Shown here piece after piece: positions 34,643 to 42,998 of a DNA stretch of 64,000 nucleotides. Each line of letters opens with the position of its first letter. The stretch's first letter is position 1. Under the pieces are notes generated by a model. That model ran no database searches. It worked only from the letters and a program-made list of their open reading frames with translations, and was not told where the DNA came from. This stretch comes from Vicinamibacterales bacterium (GTDB taxonomy: Bacteria > Acidobacteriota > Vicinamibacteria > Vicinamibacterales > UBA2999), in NCBI GenBank assembly GCA_041394705.1, contig JAWKHS010000016.1, positions 83,832 through 147,831 on the forward strand. The letters run 5' to 3'. Position numbers and translations under genes: made by a program.

Positions 34643-35296
34643 TCAGACATCACAGAGCGCGACGGCGTCGCGAAGCGAGGTCAGGGGATCGCGCGTGGGG
34701 ACGAACTCGTGGGCGAGGTAGCCGGTGAAGCCCGTGTCCACGATGGCGCGGCAGACGGCCGCCCACTGCAGCTCCTGGGTGTCGTCCAGTTCGTGCCGGC
34801 CCGGCACGCCGCCGGTGTGGTAGTGCGCGATGTGGGCGTGGTGCTGCCGGATGGTGCGGATGACGTCGCCCTCCATGATCTGCATGTGGTAGGCGTCGTA
34901 GAGCAGCTTCACGCGCGGTGAGTTCACGGCCGCCACCACCTCCACGCCGAACGCCGTGCGATCGCCCTGCCAGTTCAGCCCGTCCTCGATGGTGCCGCCA
35001 CCGCCGTATCCCATGGAGCACACCAGGCCGTGCTCGCGGACGACCGGCCAGTCCTCGGGTTCCAGGAGATCGATGGCGGTCAGGCCCATCGCCGCCACGT
35101 CGCGGCAGAACTCGGGCAGGGGGATCTTCGCGTAGCACCAGCGGCTCACCGACTGTGTGAGCCGTCCGCGCGTGACGACCCGGCCGGGCGTCTGCGCGGC
35201 ACTCGCGTCCCCAGGACCCGCGCTGCGGGCCGCCACGGCGCCGGCCGCCATGGCGGCGCCGCGCTTCAGCACCTGGCGCCGGTCCAGGGCGGTCAC
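34643..35296 (-). CDS. Hydroxypyruvate-isomerase-like TIM-barrel protein with a large internal deletion
   Basis: A 217-residue protein starting at GTG 35296 with a Tat-like leader (RRQVLKRGAAMAAGAVAA). The N-terminal part (SRWCYAKIPLPEFCRDVAAM to MGYGGGGTIEDGLN) and C-terminal part (RTAFGVEVV to MQIMEGDVIRTIRQHHAHIA) match sugar-phosphate isomerase/hydroxypyruvate isomerase relatives of about 295 residues. Between DGLN and WQGDRTAF about 75 residues are missing, in frame, including the VELLNSK strand that holds the conserved metal-binding Glu. It is therefore probably inactive as an isomerase. The start overlaps the MFS gene stop (GTGA). Confidence 0.75.
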   Translation of the reverse strand: MTALDRRQVLKRGAAMAAGAVAARSAGPGDASAAQTPGRVVTRGRLTQSVSRWCYAKIPLPEFCRDVAAMGLTAIDLLEPEDWPVVREHGLVCSMGYGGGGTIEDGLNWQGDRTAFGVEVVAAVNSPRVKLLYDAYHMQIMEGDVIRTIRQHHAHIAHYHTGGVPGRHELDDTQELQWAAVCRAIVDTGFTGYLAHEFVPTRDPLTSLRDAVALCDV

Positions 35297-36513
35297 GACC
35301 GCACCGCCGCGGGCGTGCGCTCGCCGGCGACGGCGGGATGGAACGCCACGAGCAGGAGCACCATGGCGGCCACGCCCATCCACGCCGGCACCTGGAAGAG
35401 CCGCGAGAAGTCCACGCTGCCATCGGCCAGGCGGAAGCGATCGCCCAGCGTGCCCCAGAGCACGCTGCCCAGGAACGGCCCGAGGCCCAGGATGAGCAGG
35501 TTGAACAGGCCCTGGGCGCTCGCGCGCGAGTGCCTCGGGAAGCGCTCGTCGACGTAGATGTAGACGGCCGCGAAGAAGAACGCGTAGCACACGCCGTGCA
35601 CCACGTTCACGGCCACCATCAGCCACAGCGGGTGGCCGATGGCGTAGATGAAGAAGCGCGCCGCGTGCGCGGCGATGCCGACGGCCATCGTCGTCCGCCA
35701 GCCGAAGCGCGCCAGGGCCACGCCCAGCACGCTCATCGTGGCGATCTCGGCCACCTGTCCAATGCTCATCGCGGGCATGATCCAGTTCGCGGCCAGGCCT
35801 GCCCGCTCCAGGAACGGGCTCGTCCACTGGAAGTAGCACTGGTGCACCAGCGAGTCGAGGAAGGTCACGACGAACAGCACCGCCAGCGACGGCACGGCCA
35901 GGAGCTTGATGGCCGAGAGCGGCGCATTCGACGCTCCGGCGCCGTGTCCGATCGGCGTCGCCGGCAGCGTGAGCGCGAAGCCGGCCAGCGCGTACGAAGC
36001 CAGCCCGGCCACGACGAAGATGCTCCGGAGCGCGCCCGCCAGATCCGCACCGGTCTTGTCGGCCAGCAGGAACACGAAAGGCCAGCTGGCCGCGATCCAG
36101 CCGATGGTGCCCCACATCCGCAAGCGCCCGAAGTCGTGCCGGGAATCGGTGGCGCGGTGGAACACGATGGCGTTGGTGATCGACACCGTGGGCGTGTAGG
36201 CCAGCTGGTGCACGAGCATCAGCAGGAAGAACGGCCAGAAGCTCCGCTGCCACGCGAGCGCGAGCATGGCCGTCCCGCCCACGGCGTGGCACTTCGCGAG
36301 CAGCCGTTCGGGGGACATCAACCGGTCGGCCGCCTGGCCGCCCGCGAAGAGCGCCACGAGCGACGCCGCCGCCGGCGTCGCGAAGATCCAGCCGATGTCG
36401 GCGCCCGAGAACTGCAGCACGCCCGAGAGATAAAGGGCCAGCAGCGGCAGCCAGGACCCCCAGATCACGTACTCGAGGAACATCATCGTGGCCAGCTGCC
36501 GATGCGCGTGCAT
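35293..36513 (-). CDS. MFS transporter of the nucleoside:H+ symporter type
   Basis: A 406-residue membrane protein with 12 predicted helices. The start LATMMFLEYVIWGSWLPLLA and the loop GRLRMWGTIGWIAASWPFVF are characteristic of the NupG/XapB family; a third block is WTSPFLERAGLAANWIMPAM. In Planctomycetes and Acidobacteria such carriers sit beside Gfo/Idh/MocA dehydrogenases and isomerases and probably import sugars or nucleosides. It is translationally coupled to the truncated isomerase and divergent from the dehydrogenase gene. Confidence 0.87.
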   Translation of the reverse strand: MHAHRQLATMMFLEYVIWGSWLPLLALYLSGVLQFSGADIGWIFATPAAASLVALFAGGQAADRLMSPERLLAKCHAVGGTAMLALAWQRSFWPFFLLMLVHQLAYTPTVSITNAIVFHRATDSRHDFGRLRMWGTIGWIAASWPFVFLLADKTGADLAGALRSIFVVAGLASYALAGFALTLPATPIGHGAGASNAPLSAIKLLAVPSLAVLFVVTFLDSLVHQCYFQWTSPFLERAGLAANWIMPAMSIGQVAEIATMSVLGVALARFGWRTTMAVGIAAHAARFFIYAIGHPLWLMVAVNVVHGVCYAFFFAAVYIYVDERFPRHSRASAQGLFNLLILGLGPFLGSVLWGTLGDRFRLADGSVDFSRLFQVPAWMGVAAMVLLLVAFHPAVAGERTPAAVRS

Positions 36514-36595
36514 GTGCCCCCCTCGCGCCGGGGATGATAGCGGATCGCCCGGATCTCCCCGCGCGAAGCGTGCCGGCGGGCCCGGCGCCGACTGC

Positions 36596-36601
36596 TATAG
36601 T
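36596..36601 (+). promoter_or_regulatory. Candidate -10 box of the Gfo/Idh gene
   Basis: TATAGT stands out in an otherwise GC-rich stretch, 38 bases before the ATG at 36639. No good -35 hexamer is found at 17 bases upstream, so an activator or alternative sigma factor may be needed. Confidence 0.35.
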
Positions 36602-36638
36602 GGCGCTACTTTCCGGCGGTCCTGGAGCTGAGGCACAG

Positions 36639-37871
36639 ATGACGAGGCGGCTTGGCGTGGGCTTCATCGGCAGCGGGTTCATGACTCGCTTCCACATCCG
36701 ATCCTGGCAGGCGGTGCGTGACGGCGACGTGCGCGGCGTCTGGAGCCCCACCCCGGCGCGAGCCGAGGAGGCCGCCGCGCTGGCCCGCGAGCTCGGCGTG
36801 GGCGACGCGAAGGCATTCCCCACCCTCGAAGCGATGGTGGACGACCCGTCCATCGACTGCATCTGGATCTGCGGGCCGAACTACGCGCGCGTGGACAACA
36901 TGCAGCGGATCGTGGCCGCGCTGAAGAAGGGCGCCACGCTCGTGGCCGTCGCCTGCGAGAAGCCGCTCGGCAGGAACGCCGCCGAGGCCGCGCGCATGGT
37001 GGAACTGGTGGAGGAGAGCGGTCTGCTCCACGGGTACCTCGAGAACCAGCTCTTCGCGCCGGGCGTGGAGCGCGGCAAGGCCATCGCGTGGGCCCGCGGC
37101 GCGGAGCTGTCGGGACGGCCCTACCTGGCGCGTGCCGCCGAGGAGCACGGCGGGCCGCACGAGCCGTGGTTCTGGCAGGGCGAGCAGCAGGGCGGCGGCG
37201 TGCTGAACGACATGATGTGCCACAGCCTCGAAGTGGGCCGGTACCTGCTGACGAAGCCCGGCGCTCCACGCGACAGCATCACGGTGACGAGCGTCTCGGC
37301 GCAGGTGGCCACCCTCAAGTGGAGCCGGCCGGAATACGCACGCCTGCTGCAGGAGATGATGACGAGCGCCGTCGACTACGCGCGGCATCCCGCTGAGGAC
37401 TTCGCCCGCGCGACCATCACCTACGCCGGCGAGGACGGGCAGCCGCTCGTGGTGGAGGCCACCACGTCGTGGAGCTACGTGGGCGCGGGCCTCCGGCTGA
37501 CCATGGAGCTCATGGGCCCTGAGTACTCGATGTCGAGCAGCACGCTCGACACCGGCACGAAAGTGTTCCTGTCCCGCCGCCTGCAGGGCATGGTGGGCGA
37601 GGACCTCATCGAGAAGCAGAACGCCGAGCAGGGCCTCATGCCGCTCGTGGGCAACGAGAGCGCCGAGTACGGCTACGAAGGCGAGAACCGGGCGTTCGTC
37701 ACGTGGTTCGCCAACGGCGTCCAGCCGGAGCTGAACTTCCACGCCGGCCGCGACGTGACCGAACTGCTCATGACGTGCTACATGAGCGCCGAGCAGGGCC
37801 GCGTCATCCCGTGGAAGCCGGACGGCCTGCCGACCTACGTGCCGCCGGTCGCGCGCCCGGCACGGCGGTAG
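36639..37871 (+). CDS. Gfo/Idh/MocA-family oxidoreductase
   Basis: A 410-residue NAD(P)-dependent dehydrogenase. ATG at 36639 is preceded by GGAG. The Rossmann fold begins RLGVGFIGSGFMTRFHIRSW, the family motif is CEKPLGRN (about residue 108), and the C-terminal substrate domain has GGGVLNDMMCHSLEVGRYLL with the catalytic-region His, and later EYSMSSSTLDTGTKVF. It probably oxidises a sugar, inositol or related polyol. The divergent MFS carrier and isomerase-like gene make a small carbohydrate-use cluster. Confidence 0.9.
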   Translation: MTRRLGVGFIGSGFMTRFHIRSWQAVRDGDVRGVWSPTPARAEEAAALARELGVGDAKAFPTLEAMVDDPSIDCIWICGPNYARVDNMQRIVAALKKGATLVAVACEKPLGRNAAEAARMVELVEESGLLHGYLENQLFAPGVERGKAIAWARGAELSGRPYLARAAEEHGGPHEPWFWQGEQQGGGVLNDMMCHSLEVGRYLLTKPGAPRDSITVTSVSAQVATLKWSRPEYARLLQEMMTSAVDYARHPAEDFARATITYAGEDGQPLVVEATTSWSYVGAGLRLTMELMGPEYSMSSSTLDTGTKVFLSRRLQGMVGEDLIEKQNAEQGLMPLVGNESAEYGYEGENRAFVTWFANGVQPELNFHAGRDVTELLMTCYMSAEQGRVIPWKPDGLPTYVPPVARPARR

Positions 37872-38014
37872 CGGTCACGCCCGCCGACGACTCCTGGGAG
37901 CCACGGGCACGCCCTGAGGGGTGCTGACGCCCGTCGGCGCTCGAGGCGTCCCCGCGCGCCTCCGTCCGACGACGACGGCTTGGAGGGTGGCCGGCGGGTG
38001 GCCAGAATGGATCC

Positions 38015-38905
38015 GTGGTCGCGAGAATCGCCGTCCTGGTCGTGGCCCTGTCGGCGGCGCCCGATGCGTCGCCGAAGGCACCGGCACTCGTCGTGGAGGC
38101 GCCGCCGGAACTCGCGGCCGCCCGGCGCCGGCTGGAGTCGCTCGATACGCGCTCCTACGGCGACCTGGTCGAGGTGGTCGGACTGGACGACGCCGGGCCG
38201 CCGATTCGCGTGGTGCTCGCGGCTCCGGACTCGCAATTGGCGCAGGAGGTCCCGCCCTGGATCGCGGGCTTCGCGATCGGCGAGGCGGATCTGGTCGTCC
38301 TGTTTCCGTCGCGCTCACCCCGGTACCCGAACGACACCCTGGACGACGTGCTGCGTCACGAGGTACTGCACGTGCTCGTCCATCGTGCCGCCGGCGGGCG
38401 TCCAGTACCGCGCTGGTTCCACGAGGGGTTCGCGGTGGCCGTCGAGCGGCCCTGGGGCGTCGCGGATCGGACGCGCCTGGCGTCCGAGCTGCTGTTCGGC
38501 CCTCGGCTGAGTTTCGACGAGATCGAGGGACTGTTCGGCGGGACCCAGGGCGCCGTCACGCGCGCCTACTCCCTGTCGGCGGCGGTCGTCCGGGATCTGA
38601 TGGCGCGCTACGGCGCCGCCGTGCCCGCGGCCGTCCTCCGCCAGGTGGCGCGCGGCACGCCCTTCGCGCTGGCGGTGTCGCGCGTAACCGGGCAATCGGT
38701 GGGACTCCTCGAGGAGGGCTTCTGGCGGCGACAGCGCGGCTGGACGATGTGGATTCCCCTGCTGGCGTCGTCGACGGTCCTGTGGCTGGCGGTCATGGGG
38801 CTTGGCGTCCTGGCCGTGCGCCGCCAGCGCAGGCGGGCGGCCGACATCCGAGAGCAATGGGAGCGAGAGGCACGGGACGGTCCCTCCGACGAGGGCGGCG
38901 ACTGA
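38015..38905 (+). CDS. Membrane-anchored gluzincin metallopeptidase
   Basis: A 296-residue protein. A short N-terminal hydrophobic stretch looks like a signal sequence. The zinc site is HEVLHVLVH (HExxH with a further His), with the downstream Glu in RWFHEGFAVAVE, the peptidase MA/gluzincin pattern. Residues about 248-270 (MWIPLLASSTVLWLAVMGLG) are a transmembrane helix followed by a basic cytoplasmic tail. It is likely a protease facing the periplasm and anchored by its C-terminus. GTG at 38015 is the assumed start. No partner gene is evident. Confidence 0.8.
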   Translation: MVARIAVLVVALSAAPDASPKAPALVVEAPPELAAARRRLESLDTRSYGDLVEVVGLDDAGPPIRVVLAAPDSQLAQEVPPWIAGFAIGEADLVVLFPSRSPRYPNDTLDDVLRHEVLHVLVHRAAGGRPVPRWFHEGFAVAVERPWGVADRTRLASELLFGPRLSFDEIEGLFGGTQGAVTRAYSLSAAVVRDLMARYGAAVPAAVLRQVARGTPFALAVSRVTGQSVGLLEEGFWRRQRGWTMWIPLLASSTVLWLAVMGLGVLAVRRQRRRAADIREQWEREARDGPSDEGGD

Positions 38906-38965
38906 GGATTGGCCGCGGCTGGCAGAGCGGCGGGGGCTCCCCCGCCCCCGGCAAGGACTCGAGTC

Positions 38966-39361
38966 TCAAGCGCCAGCGAGTGCGGCACGGTGACGCCAGG
39001 CGAGCCACGCCGCCGCGCCGACGTCGTAGGCGAAGCAGAATGGCGGCCACCACGCGGGCACACCGGGGTTGGCGATGACGAAGCCGTGCACGGCGTCGAA
39101 GGCGCCATGGCCGGCCAACGCCAGCGCGACGATCCAGCCGCCGGACGTGAAGCCCGCGACGGCCGTCAGCGCGAACGCCCCCATCACGACCGACTCGGCC
39201 AGCACCGCCGGGGCCGACTGGGCCATCGCGGCGAAGAGCACGTAGTAGGACGCCACCACGATCAGCACCGTGGGGTAGAACGCGCGATCGCGGTCGAGGC
39301 CGGTGCGTCTGGCGAACAACCCGACGCCGACCGAGAGAGTGATTCCGATGACGTATGGCAT
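38966..39361 (-). CDS. Small integral membrane protein (DUF6010-like)
   Basis: A 131-residue protein with four hydrophobic helices. Conserved blocks are GLDRDRAFYPTVLIVVASYY and GGWIVALALAGHGAFDAVHG, the latter with His and Asp inside a helix pair. The family is listed as uncharacterised (DUF6010 as far as I can judge). ATG at 39361 is used. It lies 148 bases downstream of another small membrane protein on the same strand and converges on the gluzincin gene. Confidence 0.7.
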   Translation of the reverse strand: MPYVIGITLSVGVGLFARRTGLDRDRAFYPTVLIVVASYYVLFAAMAQSAPAVLAESVVMGAFALTAVAGFTSGGWIVALALAGHGAFDAVHGFVIANPGVPAWWPPFCFAYDVGAAAWLAWRHRAALAGA

Positions 39362-39509
39362 GTGAGTGACTCCGTTGTGTCGAGTCCGACGACGCGCCCG
39401 CCGGCGCGGGGGCCGCCGGATCGCGCCAGCCCGCCCCGCGACGGCGGCCCGCGCACGCGTGCCCCTCTCGTCGCCCTGCCGGCCCCGCCTGACGGGCGAC
39501 GATGCGCGG

Positions 39510-39935
39510 TCAGCCGCCGTGATGCGCGACGGCGTGCAGCACCTGCCACGCCGCGCCGCCGTAACCGACGGTCGTGAGCGTGAAGCTCAGCGCCATCAGG
39601 GCGCCGAAGGGCGCGGTGGGCCGCTGGGGAAGGTCGGGCCTGATCGCCAGGGCCACGAACCCCGCCGGGTTGGTGACGGACCCGATGCTCATGGCCGCCA
39701 CGATGGCCGGCGGAGGCGCAAGGCGAAGCTGCTCGAAGAGCAGGAAGAAGACGAACAGGAGTCCGGTCATCATCAGGAAGTCCAGATGGGCCTTCAGCAG
39801 GTACTGAGGCCCCGGCACCCACATCCTGGCGAACTGAGACGACCGGACGCCTGCCAGGCACCAGGCCGTCGCGAGCGCCGACAGCAGGCACAGGCTGCCG
39901 ACGCCCGCGAGCAGGCCCGTGGCGACGTGCGTCAC
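39510..39935 (-). CDS. Small four-helix membrane protein, function unknown
   Basis: A 141-residue protein from GTG at 39935, whose first bases overlap the stop of the metallothionein-like gene, so the two are coupled. Four hydrophobic segments are seen; the loop ARMWVPGPQYLLKAHLDFLMM and the segment LFEQLRLAPPPAIVAAMSIG are distinctive but I cannot match them to a characterised family. A His-rich end (HAVAHHGG) closes the protein. Pairing with a Cys-rich metal-binding protein hints at a metal-related role, which is only context. Confidence 0.62.
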   Translation of the reverse strand: MTHVATGLLAGVGSLCLLSALATAWCLAGVRSSQFARMWVPGPQYLLKAHLDFLMMTGLLFVFFLLFEQLRLAPPPAIVAAMSIGSVTNPAGFVALAIRPDLPQRPTAPFGALMALSFTLTTVGYGGAAWQVLHAVAHHGG

Positions 39936-40153
39936 CGGCCCGCCCCCGCCTGCTGGGCCACCCGGCAGTCGCCCCCGCGGCCGGAGCTCTCGCCGCACTC
40001 GCACCCGGCGCCGCAGGTGCAGGCCTCACCGCAGCCGCAGGCATCGCCGCACGGGCAGGCCGCCGCCGGGCGGCTGGACTCGCCCTGGCAGCCGCACGTG
40101 CACTGGGCGCCGGGGCAGGACTGGCAGGTGCAGACGTTCGAGGGATTCGACAT
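39932..40153 (-). CDS. Metallothionein-like Cys-rich protein
   Basis: A 73-residue protein with 15 cysteines, nearly all in CxC or CxxC pairs (CTCQSCPGAQCTCGC, then CPCGDACGCGEACTC and CECG). ATG at 40153 has a good AAGGAG. There are no His in the Cys-rich part and no signal peptide, consistent with a cytosolic chelator of zinc, copper or cadmium. It is not a standard SmtA match, so the family is left open. A dyad operator lies 21 bases upstream, and the downstream membrane gene overlaps its stop codon. Confidence 0.78.
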   Translation of the reverse strand: MSNPSNVCTCQSCPGAQCTCGCQGESSRPAAACPCGDACGCGEACTCGAGCECGESSGRGGDCRVAQQAGAGR

Positions 40154-40173
40154 GAGACGCTCCTTGGTTGGTG

Positions 40174-40190
40174 GTTGACGTGATGTCAAC
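40174..40190. promoter_or_regulatory. Perfect inverted repeat upstream of the metallothionein-like gene
   Basis: GTTGAC, spacer GTGAT, GTCAAC form an exact 6-bp dyad 21 bases before the ATG. Its position close to the start suits a repressor site (for example of ArsR/SmtB or MerR type), or binding by the adjacent AraC-family protein; neither regulator class can be chosen from the site alone. Confidence 0.5.
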
Positions 40191-40259
40191 GGGGAGAGTC
40201 TCGCAGCCCGGGGCGGGCCCCGGATTGGATGGAGCGGCTGTTGTCGTTGAACGAATCGG

Positions 40260-41180
40260 CTATTCGGCGCGGGGCGCCGGACGGCCGGCGCCGTCACCCA
40301 TTGCGCTGAAGGGCGAGGCGAGCTCGATGAACTCCCCGCGCATCAGCACCGAGGGCGCCATGCCGAACATCTGGTAGAACGTCCGCGTCAGGTGCGCGGC
40401 ATCTGCGAAATCGGCCGCGTGCGCCGCGGCGGCGATGGTGCGCTCGGAGGCCACGGCCACCATCGCGCGCGTCAGCTTCCGCCACAGCATGTAGCGGCTG
40501 AACGGAAGGCCGACCTGCTCCTTGAACAGGTGCGCGAACCGCGTGGGCGACAGGCAGGCCACGCCAGCCGCGCGGTCCAGCGGCATGCGCAGCTCGTCGG
40601 CGGCTCGAATCGCGTCGAGCACCGTGGTCACCCGCGGGTCCAGCCGATGCGTTGGCGCGTGGCCGGGCCGGAGGCCGTGCACGGTGCGACGAACGATCGC
40701 CGCGACGTCCTCGGTGTCGTCGGGCCGGGAAGCGAACGCGCTCAGCTCCGGCAGGAGGGCGTCCACGCGGCCGTCTGGGACGATCGTCACGTCGCGCCGG
40801 AGCGAGGCGGCCAGCCAGACCCCCTCCGTCGACTCCGGGTCCACGAACAGCATCACGCCCGGCGCTCCGTTACAGTCGAAGGAGTGCTCGGCGTCCGGCC
40901 GGACGACGATGCCCCGGGCCTCACGCCACTCGCCGTCCGCCCCGCTGATGGCGACGCACCCGTTCAGCGCGATCGCCACCTGGATCGCGTGGTGCGAGTG
41001 AGACGGAACGACGCCCTTGGCGCTGGCGACGAGGAGGAAGCCGCCCTCCCACAGGTACCAGCGCGGCACGCTCAGCCAGCGATACGGATCCTCGCTCGGG
41101 GTGTACGGCAGGGCGTCAGTGTAGCAGCGTCCGTTGCGACAACAGCCGATCCGTTCAAGAAGTGCAGCCGTGGCGTTCAA
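40260..41180 (-). CDS. AraC-family transcriptional regulator
   Basis: A 306-residue regulator. Residues about 40-140 form a cupin-like sensor (VPSHSHHAIQVAIALNGCVA, then RGIVVRPDAEHSFDC). The C-terminal about 100 residues hold two helix-turn-helix motifs: LDRAAGVACLSPTRFAHLFK and IAAAAHAADFADAAHLTRTF, ending FYQMFGMAPS. The start is uncertain: TTG at 41180 fits, and the N-terminal extension (CCRNGRCYTD) contains three Cys. It lies 106 bases upstream of the metallothionein-like gene on the same strand, so it may control that gene. Confidence 0.87.
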   Translation of the reverse strand: MNATAALLERIGCCRNGRCYTDALPYTPSEDPYRWLSVPRWYLWEGGFLLVASAKGVVPSHSHHAIQVAIALNGCVAISGADGEWREARGIVVRPDAEHSFDCNGAPGVMLFVDPESTEGVWLAASLRRDVTIVPDGRVDALLPELSAFASRPDDTEDVAAIVRRTVHGLRPGHAPTHRLDPRVTTVLDAIRAADELRMPLDRAAGVACLSPTRFAHLFKEQVGLPFSRYMLWRKLTRAMVAVASERTIAAAAHAADFADAAHLTRTFYQMFGMAPSVLMRGEFIELASPFSAMGDGAGRPAPRAE

Positions 41181-41261
41181 TCCCCGGCCACCCGGCCCTC
41201 GCTACTCTCCGACTCCACACCGCGGCGATGTCCGCCGCTGTGACGACGCTGGGAGTTGGCG

Positions 41262-41741
41262 ATGACGAATGGACGACAGACCGAACCTACTTGCACTCGG
41301 CGATTGGCGCTCGCCCTCGCGGCGCTGTCCGCGGCGGCGGCCCTCACCGCCTGCAGCCACGCGATGATGATGCGCGAGGGCGCCGGCCGGGCGCGGCCGG
41401 GCGCGGTCGACTTCGGCCTCGGGCCCCGGACGTCGGCCGCCGGCCTGTACGTCGCGACGCTCGAGCCCGCGCCCGCGCTGCGCCCGCGCCGCCTGCTGAC
41501 GCTCCGCGTCACCATCCGAACGGCCGCCGGACGGCCCGTCCTCGATGCCCGGATCGCGATCGGCGGCGGCATGCCACGCCACGGCCATGGGCTCCCGACG
41601 CGGCCCAGGGCCACGAGCCTCGGCGACGGCCTCTACGAGCTCGAGGGCGTGCGCTTCAACATGGGCGGCTGGTGGGAGCTCACCCTGACCGTTGCGGGGC
41701 CGGACGGCGACGACACCGTCGTCTTCAACCTCGACGTGTGA
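41262..41741 (+). CDS. YtkA-like lipoprotein
   Basis: A 159-residue protein from ATG at 41262 (GGGAG at 41251). Signal sequence and lipobox LTACSH show a lipid-anchored protein. The mature domain has the YtkA/FixH-like immunoglobulin fold: LLTLRVTIRTAAGRPVLDAR, an HGHGLP turn with paired His, and YELEGVRFNMGGWWELTLTV. YtkA-type domains often go with cytochromes or copper proteins. It is 12 bases upstream of the di-heme peroxidase gene and likely cotranscribed with it. Confidence 0.8.
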   Translation: MTNGRQTEPTCTRRLALALAALSAAAALTACSHAMMMREGAGRARPGAVDFGLGPRTSAAGLYVATLEPAPALRPRRLLTLRVTIRTAAGRPVLDARIAIGGGMPRHGHGLPTRPRATSLGDGLYELEGVRFNMGGWWELTLTVAGPDGDDTVVFNLDV

Positions 41742-41753
41742 TCGGAGCCGCAC

Positions 41754-42998
41754 ATGACGACCGGAACGAGTGCCCTCATCCTGGCGGTCTTCCTCGCGGC
41801 GCTCACGGGCGTCGCGGCTTCGGCCACCCGGGGGTGGACCGACGAACAACTGGCGCAGCTCAGGTCCATGTCGCTGGCGGAGCTCGAACCGATCCCTCCG
41901 GATCCCACCAACCGCGTGGCCGACGATTCGCGGGCCGTCGAGCTGGGCCGGCGGCTGTTCGCGGACACGCGCCTCAGCGCGAACGGCCGTGTGGCGTGCA
42001 GCACGTGTCACCAGCCGGAACGCGACTTCCAGGACGGGATGGCGCTCGGCGTCGGGGTCGGCACCACGGCGAGGCGCACGATGCCGCTCGCGGGCGCCGC
42101 CTGGGCGCCGTTCCTCTTCTGGGACGGGCGCAAGGACAGCCTCTGGGCCCAGGCGCTCGGCCCGCTCGAAAGTCCGGTCGAGCACGGAGGCACGCGCGCG
42201 CAGTACGCGCATGCCGTCGCCGACGAGTACCGCGCGGACTACGAGGCGCTGTTCGGGCCCATGCCGGATCTCTCGGCCGTCCCGGCGGCGGCCGGGCCTG
42301 CGGGCGACCCGGCGGCCGTGGCCGCCTGGGAGGCGCTGGACCCGGCGCAGCAGGACGGCGTGACCCGCGTGTTCGTGAACGCAGGCAAGGCGATCGCCGC
42401 CTACGAGCGCCGCCTCGTCCCGAGACCCTCCCGCTTCGACGCGTACGTGGCCGCCGTCACGACGGGCGCGTCGGAGAGCGGCATCCTCGCTGCGGAGGAG
42501 ATCGCCGGCCTGCGCCTCTTCATCGGCAGGGCGAACTGCACGCAGTGCCACAACGGCCCCCTGTTCACCAACGGCGAGTTCCACAACACCGGCGTGCCGC
42601 CGCGTCCCGCGCTGCCCCTCGACCGCGGACGGCTGACCGGTGCGTCGTCGGTGGCGCGCGATGAGTTCAACTGCCGGAGCCGCTGGAGCGACGCGCCCGG
42701 GCGATGTGCCGAGCTCGCATTCATGCCGGTCGGCGAACCTTCCCAGGACCGGGCCTACAAGGTGCCCTCGCTGCGCGACGTCGCCGGGCGCGCGCCGTAC
42801 ATGGACGCCGGTCAGTTCGCAAGCCTCGCGGAGGTCCTGGACCACTACAATCGCGCGCCGGCGGCCCCGATCGGACACAGCGAGCTGCGGCCCCTGCGAC
42901 TGACGGCTGCCGAGCTCGGCAGGCTCGAGGCCTTCTTGCGCAGCCTGAGCGGCGTCGTGCGCGTACCGGGGCGGGAGCCCACCCGCCAGGCCCGGTGA
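41754..42998 (+). CDS. Di-heme cytochrome c peroxidase / MauG-family protein
   Basis: A 414-residue exported protein. Two haem motifs occur: CSTCHQ (about residue 83, in NGRVACSTCHQPERDFQD) and CTQCHN (about residue 263). Typical blocks are TMPLAGAAWAPFLFWDGRKD and, at the end, YKVPSLRDVAGRAPYMDAG. Such enzymes reduce hydrogen peroxide or carry out MauG-like oxidations in the periplasm. The partner may be the YtkA-like lipoprotein encoded just upstream. The stop overlaps the next gene's GTG. Confidence 0.9.
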   Translation: MTTGTSALILAVFLAALTGVAASATRGWTDEQLAQLRSMSLAELEPIPPDPTNRVADDSRAVELGRRLFADTRLSANGRVACSTCHQPERDFQDGMALGVGVGTTARRTMPLAGAAWAPFLFWDGRKDSLWAQALGPLESPVEHGGTRAQYAHAVADEYRADYEALFGPMPDLSAVPAAAGPAGDPAAVAAWEALDPAQQDGVTRVFVNAGKAIAAYERRLVPRPSRFDAYVAAVTTGASESGILAAEEIAGLRLFIGRANCTQCHNGPLFTNGEFHNTGVPPRPALPLDRGRLTGASSVARDEFNCRSRWSDAPGRCAELAFMPVGEPSQDRAYKVPSLRDVAGRAPYMDAGQFASLAEVLDHYNRAPAAPIGHSELRPLRLTAAELGRLEAFLRSLSGVVRVPGREPTRQAR

